From assembly GCA_914767885.1 (NCBI GenBank), contig CAJZBQ010000051.1, positions 976,501 to 1,040,500 of the forward strand: a stretch of DNA of 64,000 nucleotides. Direction: 5' to 3'. Shown one piece after another: positions 23,901 to 36,875 of the stretch. The stretch comes from Blepharisma stoltei (lineage: Eukaryota; Ciliophora; Heterotrichea; Heterotrichida; Blepharismidae). The notes beneath the pieces were generated by a model that did not search any database, was not told where the DNA came from, and saw nothing but the letters and a program-made list of their open reading frames with translations. The translations under genes were made by a program, and so were the position numbers. Numbering within the stretch: position 1 is the stretch's first letter; each line of letters opens with the position of its first letter.

Positions 23901-25970
23901 CCATCTAAACAGCTATTTCGCCCATGAACCCATTCATTTCCATCAAAAATCATATTACTTATAGTCATCAATTCAGTGTTTTGTGTAGTAATAGTCATGA
24001 TATTTCAGTCAATCTTTGGTTTAAGATATACAATGCTGTTATTTTCTGTAGTAATTGTTAAGCTTTTTCTGTGAGTTTGAGAATTATAAGGTTTTGTGCT
24101 ATCAGGCGCCACAACTGACATGATATTTGTTTTATTCAGCTGGGTCAAATAATGAACTCCATCATTAAGTAATATAACAACTGAATATTTATTGTTTATA
24201 GCTGTTAAGGCAAGTGATAATGACTCGAATGGATTTTCTAACCCCCCCCTCCGTGAGTGAACAAAACCATTAGAAAAATCGCTATTTTTTTGCCAAAAAA
24301 CCCACCCTCCGTGAGTGAACAAAAATTTTTTTAATAGAAAAATTTTTATGGAAAAAAGTTTTAATATATAAATGATAATTAGTATAATGAAATATAGAGC
24401 TAATTCTGTTTAATTTTAAACGAATTGCTCTTTAAAACATAAATTTTATAAATTAAATTAATATTTGCTTTCCAATTTTTGCGAATTAGGATTTTTTATA
24501 AAATTTATATATAAATTTTTTTTAAAAAAAAAATAACCCCCTCCGTGAGTGAACAAATTTTTTTTGTTCACTCACGGAGGGGGGGAGTAAGGTTCCATTT
24601 CCTCCAGCTTGGTCACTTGTTGTGAGCGATGTCACATAATAATAACTCGGGCTCGCCGCTGTAGAGTCATCATCATTAGACAAACATAGAGGATAAGAGC
24701 CTGCTATTGATTTAGCTGTATATCCACAAGGACAAGTTTTTAAACAATACCCATAAAATTGAAATGAATTCATAGTGTCGCACATATAGCACTGTCCATC
24801 ATTTTGACCATAGCAGGATTTGCAATTTCTATCATGGCAACGAGTATTCGCTTCAGGTTGACAGCTAAGCCAAGAATATGCACAGGATTTGGTATCACAA
24901 TTTTGAACACAGGTATTCTGGCTACTTAATAGCATTTCTGTATTACAGTTTTGGCCTGCGCAATCACTGAGTTTTTGAATAGTTGATAAATCGTTATTCA
25001 CAAGCTGTAAATGCATATAAAACAGCATCAAATTTGAATTTTGGCATTGCTCAGTTGTATCTGAGCTGAATTGGTCATAATAGCAATCTGCAGTCATGCA
25101 CTTCTCATCGCATTTCCCATAATTTGTATGATTGCAACCTAAAGCACATTGGCAATCATTCCCATCATAATCACAGCTTGAAACTCAGCAGGCGTCTTGG
25201 CAAACTCCATCACTTACGTTTGCATAAAAGCAGCCACTACTACAGTCTCCACAAGTGTAAGCATCATACTTACAAGCAGCGTTATTGCACGCTGAATCAC
25301 ATTTACTATTGTTTAGCATGGCAGCTGTGCAGCCAGGAGCACAGTCACAATCTGTTCCATCATAATTACAATCTGCAACATAACAGACTGAATTGCAGAC
25401 TCCATCGTTTATCATTCATGAAAAACAGCCATCTGCACATGTGCTGTTATCACAGTCTCCAAAGTCATAATTACAATCAGCGTTATTGCAAGAATTATCA
25501 CACTCCCCATTTCCTAAAAGATCAGATGTACAATTTGTGCTGCATTCTTTGCATTGACTTTCACCGTAATAGCAGCTAGCTGCATTGCACACTGAATAGC
25601 AAACATTTCCAAGCATGTCATTATAGCCTGAATAAAAATTACAGCCATCTGCACAATACCCACAGTCTCCTAAATCTCAACCACACTTAGCATTATCACA
25701 AGCACTGTCACAGGTTCCATCTCCTAATAAAGCAGGATTACAACCATTATAATAAACGCAATCAACATAGCAGTCAGATTTAGTAAAATCATAATCTCCT
25801 GTCGCAGCTGCTGCGTCAAAATTGCAATATTCAGTCATGCAGTCTGTATCACAGTAGCCGTCTCCTTTCTAAGTCAAAATTACATAGGAATCTGGGCACC
25901 AATTCTTGTTACAAGTTATATTCAAAGAATTAGCAAAAGGTAAGAAAGCAAACGCAAGTAGGGAAATCAT
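17975..25970 (-). CDS. Array gene C: complete LNR / beta-helix / multi-TM surface protein
   Basis: The clearest copy. ATG at 25968-25970; TAA at 17975-17977; two IESs and one intron removed gives 7428 nt, 2475 aa. Approximate residues: signal peptide 1-17; LNR-like Cys repeats 18-285 (GDGYCD.DC, CNN.DCNYDFGDC); Cys-rich linker to 440 (CPCGYTAK); beta-helix 455-1735, opened by ENPFESLSLAL and full of GGAIY and NNTA repeats; Ig/filamin-like 1755-1870; ephrin-receptor-like Cys module 1880-1985 (CGAGYYCLDPTYTQCLACP, CHEGYTGNLCQACENGYS). About nine hydrophobic spans follow from residue 1995 (AFKVIGIMLAVVLICGIMV first, VFFILICAVNIYFLYYWL last). A hydrophilic tail of about 140 residues ends MPNK. 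The fold resembles ciliate surface proteins with Pmp-like repeats; receptor or adhesin role is inferred. Confidence 0.9.
18466..18669. mobile_element. TA-bounded IES in gene C, shared with gene B
   Basis: Lies between TA at 18464-18465 and 18668-18669; D, E and F have the empty site. It contains a decayed MITE end (CCCTTCCGTGAGCGAACG). Removal gives SLDSVSKTVFFIL as in gene F. Confidence 0.85.
24242..24590. mobile_element. MITE-like IES with TAA target repeat, 349 bp
   Basis: TAA at 24239-24241 and 24588-24590. Ends are inverted repeats: CCCCCCTCCGTGAGTGAAC at the left and GTTCACTCACGGAGGGGGG at the right. A second internal copy of the end motif and a terminal hairpin (about 24536-24587) are present. 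Removal gives GGNGTLENPFESL. Other copies lack it here. Confidence 0.9.
25869..25883 (-). other. 15-nt intron in gene C
   Basis: GTAATTTTGACTTAG on the minus strand, same codon position as in A, D, E and F (after the TCC TAT codons), containing an in-frame TAG. Confidence 0.9.
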
Positions 25971-26707
25971 TTTATTATTATATGAAATATAACCGAGCCC
26001 ATTTTATAAAAGAGGTAAAAAGTTCAGTAGTCATGAGTAGACAAAATTTTAAAACCTTAATTGGTAAGTATTTTACAAAAAAAAATATAAATTCGCTATT
26101 AAATAATCAATCCTCGTAGTTTTGGAGAAATTTTTAAATAGTTCTAAATAACAAATAGCCTTATCAATAGTCCAAGCATAAAAGGCTCTCATCAATATTA
26201 ATACCATATAAATAAAATTCTCCTAAACATACAACTAAAGAGCTCGTATATTATCTTAGTGATTAATTGCCAAATAAACTAAATTATATAGGGCAAATTT
26301 TAATTGCAAGTATAAGTATAAGTATAAGTAATTGAAATCAGATTAGTCACAAATAATAGAGCTATTAGATCTATTTGCCCGAAAAACCTTGCAAACATAA
26401 TAATTATACTTATAAGCAAAACTAAAAGAATTTACTTCTAAAAAGGAAAATTGAAATCTCATCAGTATTTTTTAAAAAAATTGAGTTTTCAATCTTTTAT
26501 GAAGCTAAAAGTCATTGAAAATTTTTATTAAGGTTTAGGTATTTATTGAAAAGAAAGGATGAAAATCACCTTTTACGAATTTTTTAATAAAAATTAAGAA
26601 ATATTTAATGCCTATGTCTAGAACTGGCTGCATAATAGCAATCTAACTAATTTTTTTATATTTTTGCAAAGAAAATATATTTTCATGATCAAGCAAAATA
26701 AAAGTAG
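25971..26707. other. Spacer between gene C start and gene D stop
   Basis: AT-rich, 737 bp. I see only a short AAGTAT tandem repeat (about 26310-26330) and the expected 5' and 3' flanks; no gene or element. Confidence 0.6.
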
Positions 26708-29700
26708 TTATTTACTTGAGTTTAATTGAAAGCTCACAGAGCCAGAAACTGGAAGAGGCCCTGACCAATCTCCTGTGATGCGGTCAGACCATGTATAGTG
26801 ATTTTCATAAGAAATATCATTATTAGTCTCTTCATTTTTTGTTTCCTTGGTTTCCTTTGTGAAGCTGCTATTGTTTTCCATCACATTCAAAAATAAAGTT
26901 TTCATGTCCATATTTAGCACCTTTTCTAAATCCTCATCAACAGGCAATGACGACAATGGATCATCATTTGAAATCATCGAAAAATATCTTTCTCCTTGCC
27001 TGGTTTTAATATGGTTTAATCCTGCTTTTTCGAAAATATCGTCACTGAACCCGTCCATTACTTTTCGACTGAATCTATGCCTTAGACATGGAACTAAGTC
27101 ACTTAAGACTTGCAAACTAACCCCGAACATTTTTTTAAGCCAATAATAAAGGAAATAAATATTTGCTGCACAGATTAAAATAAAAAAAATAGTTTTTGAA
27201 TAAAAATCTAAAGATCCAGTCAAGTAATAAAGCCCACAATATATTGTAACAGTCGCAACCAAAATTGACCGAGTTTCCATCTCATTTAAAGCATTTCCGT
27301 CATAAGGCTGCACGATGCTTTGGGAGTAAAGGCAAAACAAAAGCAGCATCATGATAGTAAGTGCTTGAATACTTGTAGAAATATTTGCTAAAAATACTGA
27401 ACAACAAACAATAAGGATTTTTCTATACTATTTATATGCAGCCCATACAATTAATCTGTATTGATATATAAATTGGGTATTTACAAATAAAAAGTATATA
27501 TAAAATGACTAATTCCCAATAATAAGATTTTGCCTTATATCCATTAAAAAGAAATCCAAATTGAAGTCGGACGCTTATTGAATCTAAGCGTCGCTTGTTT
27601 CTTCAGAGAAAATATAAAGAAAGAGTTGGAATTCCGATTCCTCAAACTAAAATAGAGGGAGCTGCAACAGTTACTGAATAAAATATGTGTCTATCATCCC
27701 AACACCTAATATCTAAATTATCTATAAGTCAATATTCTCCTTCTTCTATTTCTCTACAAGAAAACATCGCAAACATAGATTTAACTAAATTTGGATGATA
27801 AAGAAAAAGTAAAATGACAATAGTGGAAGTCAAATCATTTTTAAATGATGTTAAAGTCTTTTTATAAATTGCCACAGATCCTCAGAATAAAACTGATATA
27901 ATTGCTATAATTATAGGAATAATACTCATTATAACAAGCTTGCTGAAGTATACTTGGTTATTTCCTTGGCCTTCATCTAAAAAGCAGTCATAAGAAAAAA
28001 ATTCTTGACTCACTGATCCAGTATCATTCTGAACTAAAAAAAGCTGGGATACACTTGAAGGCCATTGCAAATGAAAAGTAGTCATTAGCATAACAAGCTG
28101 CAAATAGTTAACAAAAATCTTTATATATATTGACTGCACTGATTTTGGCTTATATGCAGAATTTCTGGTTGTTTTTACCATTACTCCTCAAACAATTACC
28201 ATAACTAATACTATTCCTATCACTTTAAAAGCATTAGAAACTGGGTCTGGACATTTTCCACAAGTATTAGTGCTTGTTCTTGAGTAACCACTAGCACATG
28301 CTTGGCATAAATTTCCTGTATAGCCTTCATGACAAAGTCCAGTAAAAGAAAGATGAGGGGGCAATGGAGATCCTAAACAAGACGAAGGCTTAGGGCATTC
28401 CATAAAGTTATCTGACATATTATGTGGTCTTCAATATCCTTTTTGTGGTACAATAGTATAATTTCCATAACAAGTTGCTGAATGCGATGGGCAAGCTATA
28501 CATTCAGTGTTTGTAGGATTTAAACTATAGTATCCAGGTCCACAAACTTCACAATTAACACCTATAGTAGCTTCTCCTACTATACATAGCCGAAGTGTTA
28601 CATCAACCTTTACAGAAGGAATAAAAGCTGTATCAGTCGAAGCTTTTGACTGTTTTGAGGTATCTATACCTGCCGACGTTATTTTTATAGAAATGCTTGT
28701 TCCTGGCTTAGCTGAGACTATGAAGGTTGTGAAATTGTATAATCCATTAACAGCTGTCGTTTTTGTGGTCCCTGATATTGTTGTCGAAGTTGAATCCTCA
28801 GGGAAAAGTTGGGCTGTGCTTGAGCTATCAGTTGATACAATATTTCCATAATAATCAACTAGTGCTAGTGTTATATTTTCAGTTGTTATTTGGCCAGATG
28901 CTATATTTTCAATTGAGGTTACAGTAGGTATCTCCTCAAGTTTTCTATAATTTATTAAATGTCCATTTTTATCTACCGCCATCAATTTTATTGCAAATGA
29001 AGAAATTTCTGGAGCATAAGCAGCTTTGTTATCACTAAACGAATTTCCATTTGTTATTGGGCAAATATCTTCCCAATTTATTCCTCCCCCATTATATTTG
29101 GCATAATTAAGTATAAAGTGGTTATAGGAGATATCAAATATACAAGTTGAAAAATCTGAGCAGGCCAAATTTAATCCTCCCCCATTTCCAGCTGAAGGGC
29201 TAGTTCCTACAAATTCGCTAGTCGTATTTGCGATATTACCTACAAATGTTGATGAGGATGCATTTAAACTAATATCATTTGTGTAGATTGCACCTCCCAA
29301 AGATGCTGAATTATTCCAAAATGATGAATCTTTTACGATGTAAGATTATGATTTATAATGCTATAAGCGGAACTACCTTGACTCCAGGAAAGGTGGCCTA
29401 CGCTGGGTACTTGTACACCAAAGTGCAAATAATTAAGGCCCAAACAAAAAAAACCACCCTCTTGAGTTTTCTTGAAAAACTCACCTAATGTAAGGATTAG
29501 CTTCCTAGGTTAGGACCACCTGCTCAGAGTGTCCTGTAGTCTCGATAGACAAAGACTACGTAAGAGACAAACCCTATCTAGTTTACCTGATAGGGAGAGG
29601 AAAACCTTCTGGGGAAAAATTAATATTTTCCGTAAGGTATCCCCAAACCTGAAGGCCTAGTTCAAAAAGGAGCAGAGGCCCTGATTTTAGCTTCATCAGG

Positions 29701-32700
29701 ATGGGCCTGACCTTCTCCATAGGGATTGTGCTTCTGGAACCAATTTCTCTAGCGTCACCATTTTATTTATTTATGATGTAAGCATTGCTTATTTCTGTGT
29801 CACTTGATGTTGATAAATAGATAGCTCCACCTATTTCAGCAGTGTTTCCTTGGTAATAGCAATTGTATATATGCACTGATAAACAAGAAATACAAGTTAA
29901 TGAGCCTCCATTGGTGCCATACCCATAATAGAAATTTGAGCCTTTTATAGTAACTGAGTTCATTTTTGATCCATAAATAGCCCCAATCCTATAATTTTTC
30001 ATAACTGTGTCGTAGATTTCTAAATCACTTTCGTAACCGATTATCACCCCTCCTACATCTTTACTATATGAGTCATAAAATCCGCTGTCTTTTATAAGCA
30101 AAGTGCTGCTTGAGTATGACAGAATAACTCCGCCTCCTCCACTTTTGGCACTATTTTTATTAAAAGTGCCATTATATATATTCACAGTACTCGAAATAGA
30201 ATAAATAGCCCCTGCTGAGTTCGAGCTTACCCCATTTGTAAACGTGGTGTTATAAATATCAGCTGTGCTTTGTGTAGCTGCATATATAAAGCTGCCTTGA
30301 TCTCCACTCGCACAAATAAAATGACGACGTCACCGACCTGTCCTCTCTCGGACCAATATGAGTTTGGGATCCTTGCTGCGGTCTTAAGCCAAACTGAGCA
30401 GGAAACAGAGTCTACGGGTCTGGGCATTTGTGTTCCGGATGGATTTTGCATCTTTCGTCCGGCAATGAAGACTTTTTGTATTTACGATAGACATTTGCTC
30501 TCCACTCTGGCTAGAAAATTCAGAGTTTGCTATAGTTGCCTGTGAAAGAGTCAAAAGGACTCCGGGAGTAATAAAAGATGCGATATTTTGAGTTATAGTT
30601 GATGATTCAATGTGTATAGAAGAATCAAGGAGAGCAATGGTAGCTTCATTTGTCGAATTATTATAAGAAATTATGGAGTCTAAAATCAAAGAAATAGGAG
30701 TACTTGACCCTAGCATATAAATGGCTGATCCTTTATTGCTGCACTTATTCTCTTTTATATAAGATTTGGTGATATTAAAAAATGAATTCTGCTCAATGAA
30801 AATTGCACCGCCTGAAATGTTAGCTGTATTCCTTGTAAATGAGCAAGCCATACAGTAAAACTTAGAGCCTGATCCTGAAGAAACTGCACCTCCACTTTTA
30901 ATTGCTTCATTATTAGAAAAAATTGTATTTTCACATTTAATAAGCGAAAAATCATTAAATCTGGCTCCCCCTGAAAATTTTCCTACATTATTTGTAAGCA
31001 CAGAATTTGTATCCTCCCAATAATCATAGTCTAGCTCTATTGGTGTAGCAGTATTATGTGAAAATATGCAGTTATTAGTAATAATGTGTGAATACATATC
31101 AGAGTTTGTCGCATAAATTACTGCTTGGCCTGAATTTTCAGTAAAATTAGTCGACTCTATTGTTAATCTTGAATACCAGTCCTTTGACTCAGATTTAATT
31201 TCTACATGCAGAGATGCACCCAATCTTCCTGTATTTGAAGAAAATTCACAATCTGAAATAAGAAAAACTCCACCTAAAAAATAAAATGCAACAGCTCCAG
31301 AATCGCTTGAATTATTTTCGATAAAAGTTGAAGAACTAAGTCATGAGCTGCTATTTTGATCAAGTATAACAGAGTTATCTATATAAATTGCAGCTCCATA
31401 AGTAGCACAATTTTGAGAAAAATTTGAATCTTTTATTGAAATAGTAGCCACGTTAGTTAAAAAACCAGTGTTTTCCATATAAATTGCCCCTCCTGAGAAC
31501 ATTGTTGCCCAATTATTGAAAAAATTGCATGAATTTATTGAGACTGACATAAAACTAGTTTCTGTTTGCTCAATAAATATCGCCCCTCCTTTTAAAGGTG
31601 AAAAATTATAGCTAAAATCATCATTTTCTAGCAAAAGAGATTTTCCAGAAAACAAAAGTCCTCCAGCATTTAATCTTCAATTTGTGTCTTGAATTTGCAT
31701 GGCTAATATATTTCCCTTGGTATAAACAGTCCCATAACCTTCATATGCCAAATTCATATTTGCATATACTTTTGAGCTTATAATATCAGTTTGATTGCCT
31801 CCATTTATATACAAAATAGTTGGATAATCCGTTGAGTTGCCTAAATTGTGATCAAAAGTCACATTATTTAAAAGTGTAATATTTGAGTTATTTATCCATA
31901 AGAAAGGTGTGGATAGAGTTGCAGAATTATGAATGATTTCTGAGTCTCCAATAGTTAGGTTTATTAGAGTATTCATAAATGCTAAGGATAAAAATTCTAA
32001 AGAGGCTAGAGATGTGATCAGGTTTTTTAAGTAAATATTGGGATTTGCTTTTCATTCAGAAAATACTAAGCTGTTTACCGTGTGTTTTGTAACTCCATTT
32101 GAATTAATGCAAACCCTGCTTAAGTCCAAATTTACAAGTTTTGTAAAATCTCACATTCCTGAGCCTCCTGAGCTATTATCGATGAAATTTATCAAATCCC
32201 AATAAAAGCATCTATTAGTTTTATAAGCATACACTTTATTTCCATTAGAAGCTGTTGCAATAGAATCCTGGCCAAAAATATAATTATCAAGGATAACTGC
32301 ATTTGATATATAGACTAATGCTCCTTTTTCGGCACAGTTATACTTAATAGTTACATTTTTTCAATAAATATTCTGCAGCTCAGTTTGGTATTGAGCTGCA
32401 AAAATTCCATAATAAAACCCATAATTATATGAAAACATTGTGTCTTCAATAGTCACATGTTTCATAACATAATCTTCTAATTCATTCTGAGAGTTTATCG
32501 TCGATTTCAGCTGAAGAGTTGTAGGCTTTAAATAAATCAAAGCTGAGTACACCACATTATAAGAAAAAATGCAGGAATAAGTTGTGAGAGATCTAAAAGT
32601 TTCTAGATAAATTAATGCATCATCAGCTGCATTTGAAGAAGAATAAACAGCGTTATTTTCAAAAGCCACTTTTAAAAAATACACAGCTTGAGCTTTAGCT

Positions 32701-35408
32701 GCTCAGAAAAATCCTTTTAGTGTCAGCGATGAAGAGTATTCAAAGCCATTATTCAGTCTCGTAACTCTTCCTCCACTATAAATAAAATCCCCACAGCCAT
32801 AAGTATGTACAGAAACATTATAGCAGTTTTCAAATACAACAACAGCAGATCCTGAACTAGGATTCGTCCTTATATTATCAAAATCAACACTATAAAGTCC
32901 AATGACCCCTCCACTATTAAAAATCAGCGAATTTTCTTCCATTCTTCAATTATTAAATGTAACATTGTATAGCTCCAATGTAGTATTGCTTAAAACCTCA
33001 AATAAATTTCAATCATGGAATTTCTCACATTGGCTTGAATCTGTAAAATTAGTTATTTTATTTCCTCTATCATCCTTATAGCTTCCATCAAATTGCAGAT
33101 CCACAGATGGGCAATATGAGCAATACCCATCTAAGCAGTTGTTGTGACCATGAACCCATTCATTTCCATCAAAAATGACATTGCTTATACTTAAGTAAGC
33201 AGTGTTTAGAGTCGCAATAGTTATTATATTTCAGTCAGGCTTAGGCTTGAGGTATACAGTGTTGTTATTTTCTGTAGTTATTAATAAGCTTTTTCTTTGA
33301 ATTTGAGAATTGAAAGGTCTTTTAGAGTCTGTTGAGGTAATTCACATGATATTTGTTTTATTCAACTCAGTTAAATAATGGACTCCATCGTCTAGTAATA
33401 CGACAACCGAATATTTAGTATTTATTACAGTCAATGCAAGGGCCAAAGACTCAAAAGGATTTTCATAAGTTCCATTACCTCCAGCTTCATCATCCGTATT
33501 AAGCGACGTCACATAATAATAAGTTGGATTTTCAGACGACGACTCATCATCAGAAGGCAAACACAGAGGATAGGTTCCTGCAATTAGCTTAGCTGAATAT
33601 CCACAAGGACAAGCCTTTAAGCAATACCCATAAAACTGATAATAAGAATCTTTACACGTATAGCACTGCCCATCATTTTCTCCATAGCAATATTTACAAT
33701 TTTTATCGCTGCATTGATTTTCTATTTCAGGCTCACAATTAAGCCAAGAATAAGCACATTGGTTAGTGTCACAATTTTTTTGGCAACTATTCTGGCTATT
33801 TAAAAGAATTTCTGTATTGCAATTTAGTTCTGCGCAGCTGCTTATGCTTTGGACAGTTGATAAAGAGTAACTAACCAGCTGCAAATGCATATAGAATAGC
33901 ATTAAAGTTGTATTTTTGCATTGTTTAGCTGTATCTGAGCTAAATTGATCATAATAGCAATCTGCTGTCATGCAGTTTTCATTGCATTGGCCATACATGG
34001 TATAATTACAGCCCGTGGCGCATTGACAATCATCTCCATCATAGCCACAGCTAGCTACTCAGCACGCATCTTGGCAAATACCATCATTTATATTTTTATT
34101 GAAGCAGCCACTATTACAATCTCCACAATAATAGTTATCATATAAGCAAGCAGCATTACTACACTCTGCATCACATTGATAATTATTTAGCAATACATAT
34201 TAAAATGGCGATGGCGAACCAGCTCTTTTACTCAACACCTGTAGCCGACTACGTCGGGGACCTGGTGGAAAGGGAATTTTGCGCTCGGTGTGTGTAGGTT
34301 TTTCCTTGGCACAGTGGAGCGCAACGTCAAATTTGGTTAACTGCAGCTCATTCTGATGTCAGGGTTTTTACCTCAGGGGAAATGGTTTCCAAGGTTGGAA
34401 AGGGGAGGCTCAGCTATACCAAGGACACTTGGTCAATCGGGCAACTTACTAGCTTGAAACTAGGCGTACTTCCCAGGCTTTGGATTTCCATTTTGGCTGA
34501 CAGTTCGACCAGAAAATTTGTTTTCAAATTTTCGGGAAGGACAACTCTTTTAATGTACTGCAAGGTGACGCAACTCATCCAACTTCGGGTAGCGAGTGCA
34601 CATCCTAGTCCAGAAGGAGCAACACTTTGAAGCTGTGAGACGGTTGGTGGTGAGCAGCCGAGTGGAGCATTACGGGTGAAGGTAGGCCCTTAGGTGGGAA
34701 TTACGGCGAGCTTCTCAATAAGTTAAGTTAATGCTAATGATAATTATTTAGCATCTCTGCCGAACATCCAGGAGCGCAGTCACAGTCTGTTCTGTCATAA
34801 TTGCATTCTTCAACATAGCAAAATTCATTGCAGACTCCATCATTTATCATTCACGAGTAACAGCCATCTGCACAAGTGCTATTATCACAGTCCCCAAAAT
34901 CAAAATTACATTCAGCATTATTACAATCTTCGTTACAAATTCCATCACCTAAAATTGAATATATACAATTTTCACTGCATTCTTGACAGTAACTTTCACC
35001 GTGATAGCAACTAGTAGTATTACATGATGAGTAGCAGGCACTTCCGAGCATATCTTGATAGCCTGAATTATTTTTACAATTATTATTACAATACCCACAG
35101 TCTCCTAAATCTCAGCCGCATTCAGCATAATTGCAAGCATTATCACAAATCCCGTTGCCTAATAAGTTAAGGTCACAGCCATTATAATAAACGCAATCAA
35201 AAAAGCAGTCAGAATTAGAAAAATTAAATGCTTGTAAAGACCCTGCGGCGTCATAATTGCAATATTCGGTCATGCAATTTATGTCACAATAGCTGTCTCC
35301 TTTCTAAATGATAGTTACATAAGAATCTGGGCACCAATTCTTATTGCAAGTTATGAGCGAGCCGCTTGTAAAAGGAAGAAAATAAAACGCAGTAAAAAGA
35401 AGCAGCAT
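26708..35408 (-). CDS. Array gene D: complete LNR / beta-helix / multi-TM surface protein
   Basis: ATG at 35406-35408 (signal MLLLFTAFYFLPFTSGS), TAA at 26708-26710. Removing the intron and four inserts (73, 438, 198, 561 bp) leaves 7416 nt, 2471 aa. Architecture as in C. At the end of the helix it has TGG where B and C have TGA (GGGINWEDIC, TGG at 29073-29075), a key point for the code assignment. It is most similar to E, including the tail ending in FQLNS and the insert-free stretch around the fourth membrane span. Two inserts lie in the beta-helix, one in the LNR block and one between membrane spans. Confidence 0.9.
27428..27500. mobile_element. Short TA-bounded IES, 73 bp
   Basis: Gene E reads TTTTTCTATATAAGATGAC without interruption; D has TATA on both sides of a 73-bp AT-rich insert. 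Removal restores the frame in a membrane span. No terminal repeat longer than CTAT is visible. Confidence 0.8.
29345..29782 (-). mobile_element. Retroposon-like insert, 8-bp target duplication GATGTAAG
   Basis: Repeat at 29337-29344 and 29775-29782. On the minus strand the head is AAATAAAATGGTGACGCTAG. The body resembles 56086-56477 and the repeats at 63325-64000 (GGTGACG head, AGCTTCAT and GGAGCAGA segments). Confidence 0.8.
30310..30507 (+). mobile_element. Short retroposon-like insert, 9-bp target duplication TCTCCACTC
   Basis: Repeat at 30301-30309 and 30499-30507; gene E has it once. Head ACAAATAAAATGACGACG. The target repeat contains no TA or TNA, so it is an exception to the usual boundary. 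Confidence 0.8.
34193..34753 (+). mobile_element. Retroposon in the LNR exon of gene D, 16-bp target duplication
   Basis: TGATAATTATTTAGCA at 34177-34192 and 34738-34753. Head ATACATATTAAAATGGCGAT, tail AAGTTAAGTTAATGC. Strongly similar to 5518-6096, so a relatively recent copy. Confidence 0.9.
35304..35318 (-). other. 15-nt intron in gene D
   Basis: GTAACTATCATTTAG on the minus strand at the family-wide position, with an in-frame TAG. Confidence 0.9.
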
Positions 35409-35425
35409 ATTTTATATTATAAGCA
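35409..35425 (-). promoter_or_regulatory. Conserved TATAATATAAA box directly before the gene D ATG
   Basis: CTTATAATATAAAAT lies immediately upstream of the ATG. E has almost the same box touching its ATG, and F has it four bases upstream; A and C have related AATAATAAAATG. It may be an initiator or translation-start context; it is too close to the ATG for a normal TATA box. Confidence 0.5.
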
Positions 35426-35474
35426 GATTGTATTTACTATTGTATTTAAGCATAAATACTAAATTAACTGCTAA

Positions 35475-35777
35475 GTCCCCCTCCGTGAGCGAACAAAAAA
35501 ATCTTGTTCGCTTACGAAAGAGGGTTAATTCTTTTTCAAATTTAAAAAAATCCCACTTCTCGAAAATTGGAAGGCAAATATTAATTTAATTTGTAAAATT
35601 TATGTTTTTAAAAAGCAATTTGTTTAAATTTAAACAGAATTAGCTCTAGATTTGATTATACTAATTATCATTTATATATATCAAAATTTTTTTTCCATAA
35701 AAAATTTTTGTTCACTCATGGAGGGTGGAAAAATAGCGATTTTTCTAATGGTTTATTCACTCGCGGAGGGGGGATAA
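35475..35777. mobile_element. MITE of the CCTCCGTGAG family upstream of gene D
   Basis: TAA at 35472-35474 and 35775-35777; ends CCCCCTCCGTGAGCGAAC and CACTCGCGGAGGGGGG. The region upstream of gene E has the same flank (ACTAAATTAACTGCTAAG) without the element, so the empty site is visible about 12 kb away. Confidence 0.85.
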
Positions 35778-36425
35778 GCAATATTTTTTATTTATTTGCA
35801 AATTTCAATTATTCTGTTTTCTGGATAATTTTTCAAAGCTTTTGATATGGTTTATTGTATAAAGCTATCAAAAGAATCTATCCATACGAATCAAGGAAGT
35901 AATAGAAGTAGATAGAGTTTTCTGATCTCAAGATATTTTCAGAATGTGAGGCACAACTATTTAGCACCTAATTGAAAGATACCTTTATTAGAGAGAAAAG
36001 CTTCGGCTAATGTAATGAGAGCATTTAAATATATTAAGAATAATTTAATTTGGCCAGATTTCGTAAAATTGATTTTGTAAGAATCTATTGTATATACTGT
36101 CTAGTATCAAATTTTAACTTTCTCATGACTAAGATGCTAAAAGATTTTCAATTTAATAAAATAATTTTGGTTTAAATATTATTTCTTACCTATAAATATC
36201 AAGAGTTATAATTATTATATTGTTTACAAAATCGATAAAAAATTAATAAATTATTTTAATAGAAAATGCACGAATTTTTTGATAGCATTTTTACACTAGC
36301 TTTTGCATTTTAATAATTTTATTATAAAATTTAAATAAATTTGTAAGCTTTTCATATTATCTAAATTAGATCATAAGCCTGAAGAGCAAATCATCATAGC
36401 CCTTTTAAGTATTTGATGCCTTCGC

Positions 36426-36595
36426 ATTAAGACTGCAGATCTAGAAGGTAGATGCGGATTTAATAATTTTTATTTTAAAAATTTCACTATATACAATGAT
36501 CGTACTTTAAATCAATATTTTCCTCTCTATTTTTGTTTTCCTGTTTATTTTCCGCAGCACATAAAAATACATTTTACATATCCATATTTAAGAAA
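36426..36595 (-). pseudogene. Relic of the 3' end of an array gene
   Basis: The plus-strand text GACTGCAGATCTAGAAGGT, then TACAATGAT, then TTTTCCTCTCTATTTTTGTT and CATATCCATATTTA follows, in the same order, the last coding part of gene F (48450-48620). It carries gaps and substitutions and has no continuous frame. It lies between the stop of E and the start of D and marks a former array copy removed by deletion or conversion. Confidence 0.7.
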
Positions 36596-36875
36596 AGTGG
36601 ACACAGGATTGTTATTTTTATATTAATTTTTTGCTAATCAACACGATTATTTATAAGATGCTCTTGCAGCTTCCTTAATCAGTAAGCAAAAATTAAAAAT
36701 AAGCTGAAAATATTTAATAATTATATATTTCGTATTTATAATCTATTTAGCTAGATAAAATGCACAAAAACTTAATAAATAAGCTATTGATACTAATTTT
36801 ATATTTTTGCATAGAAAATATATTTAAAATTCAAATTATTTCCATAAAGGCCAAATATTAACGACTTATATATAA

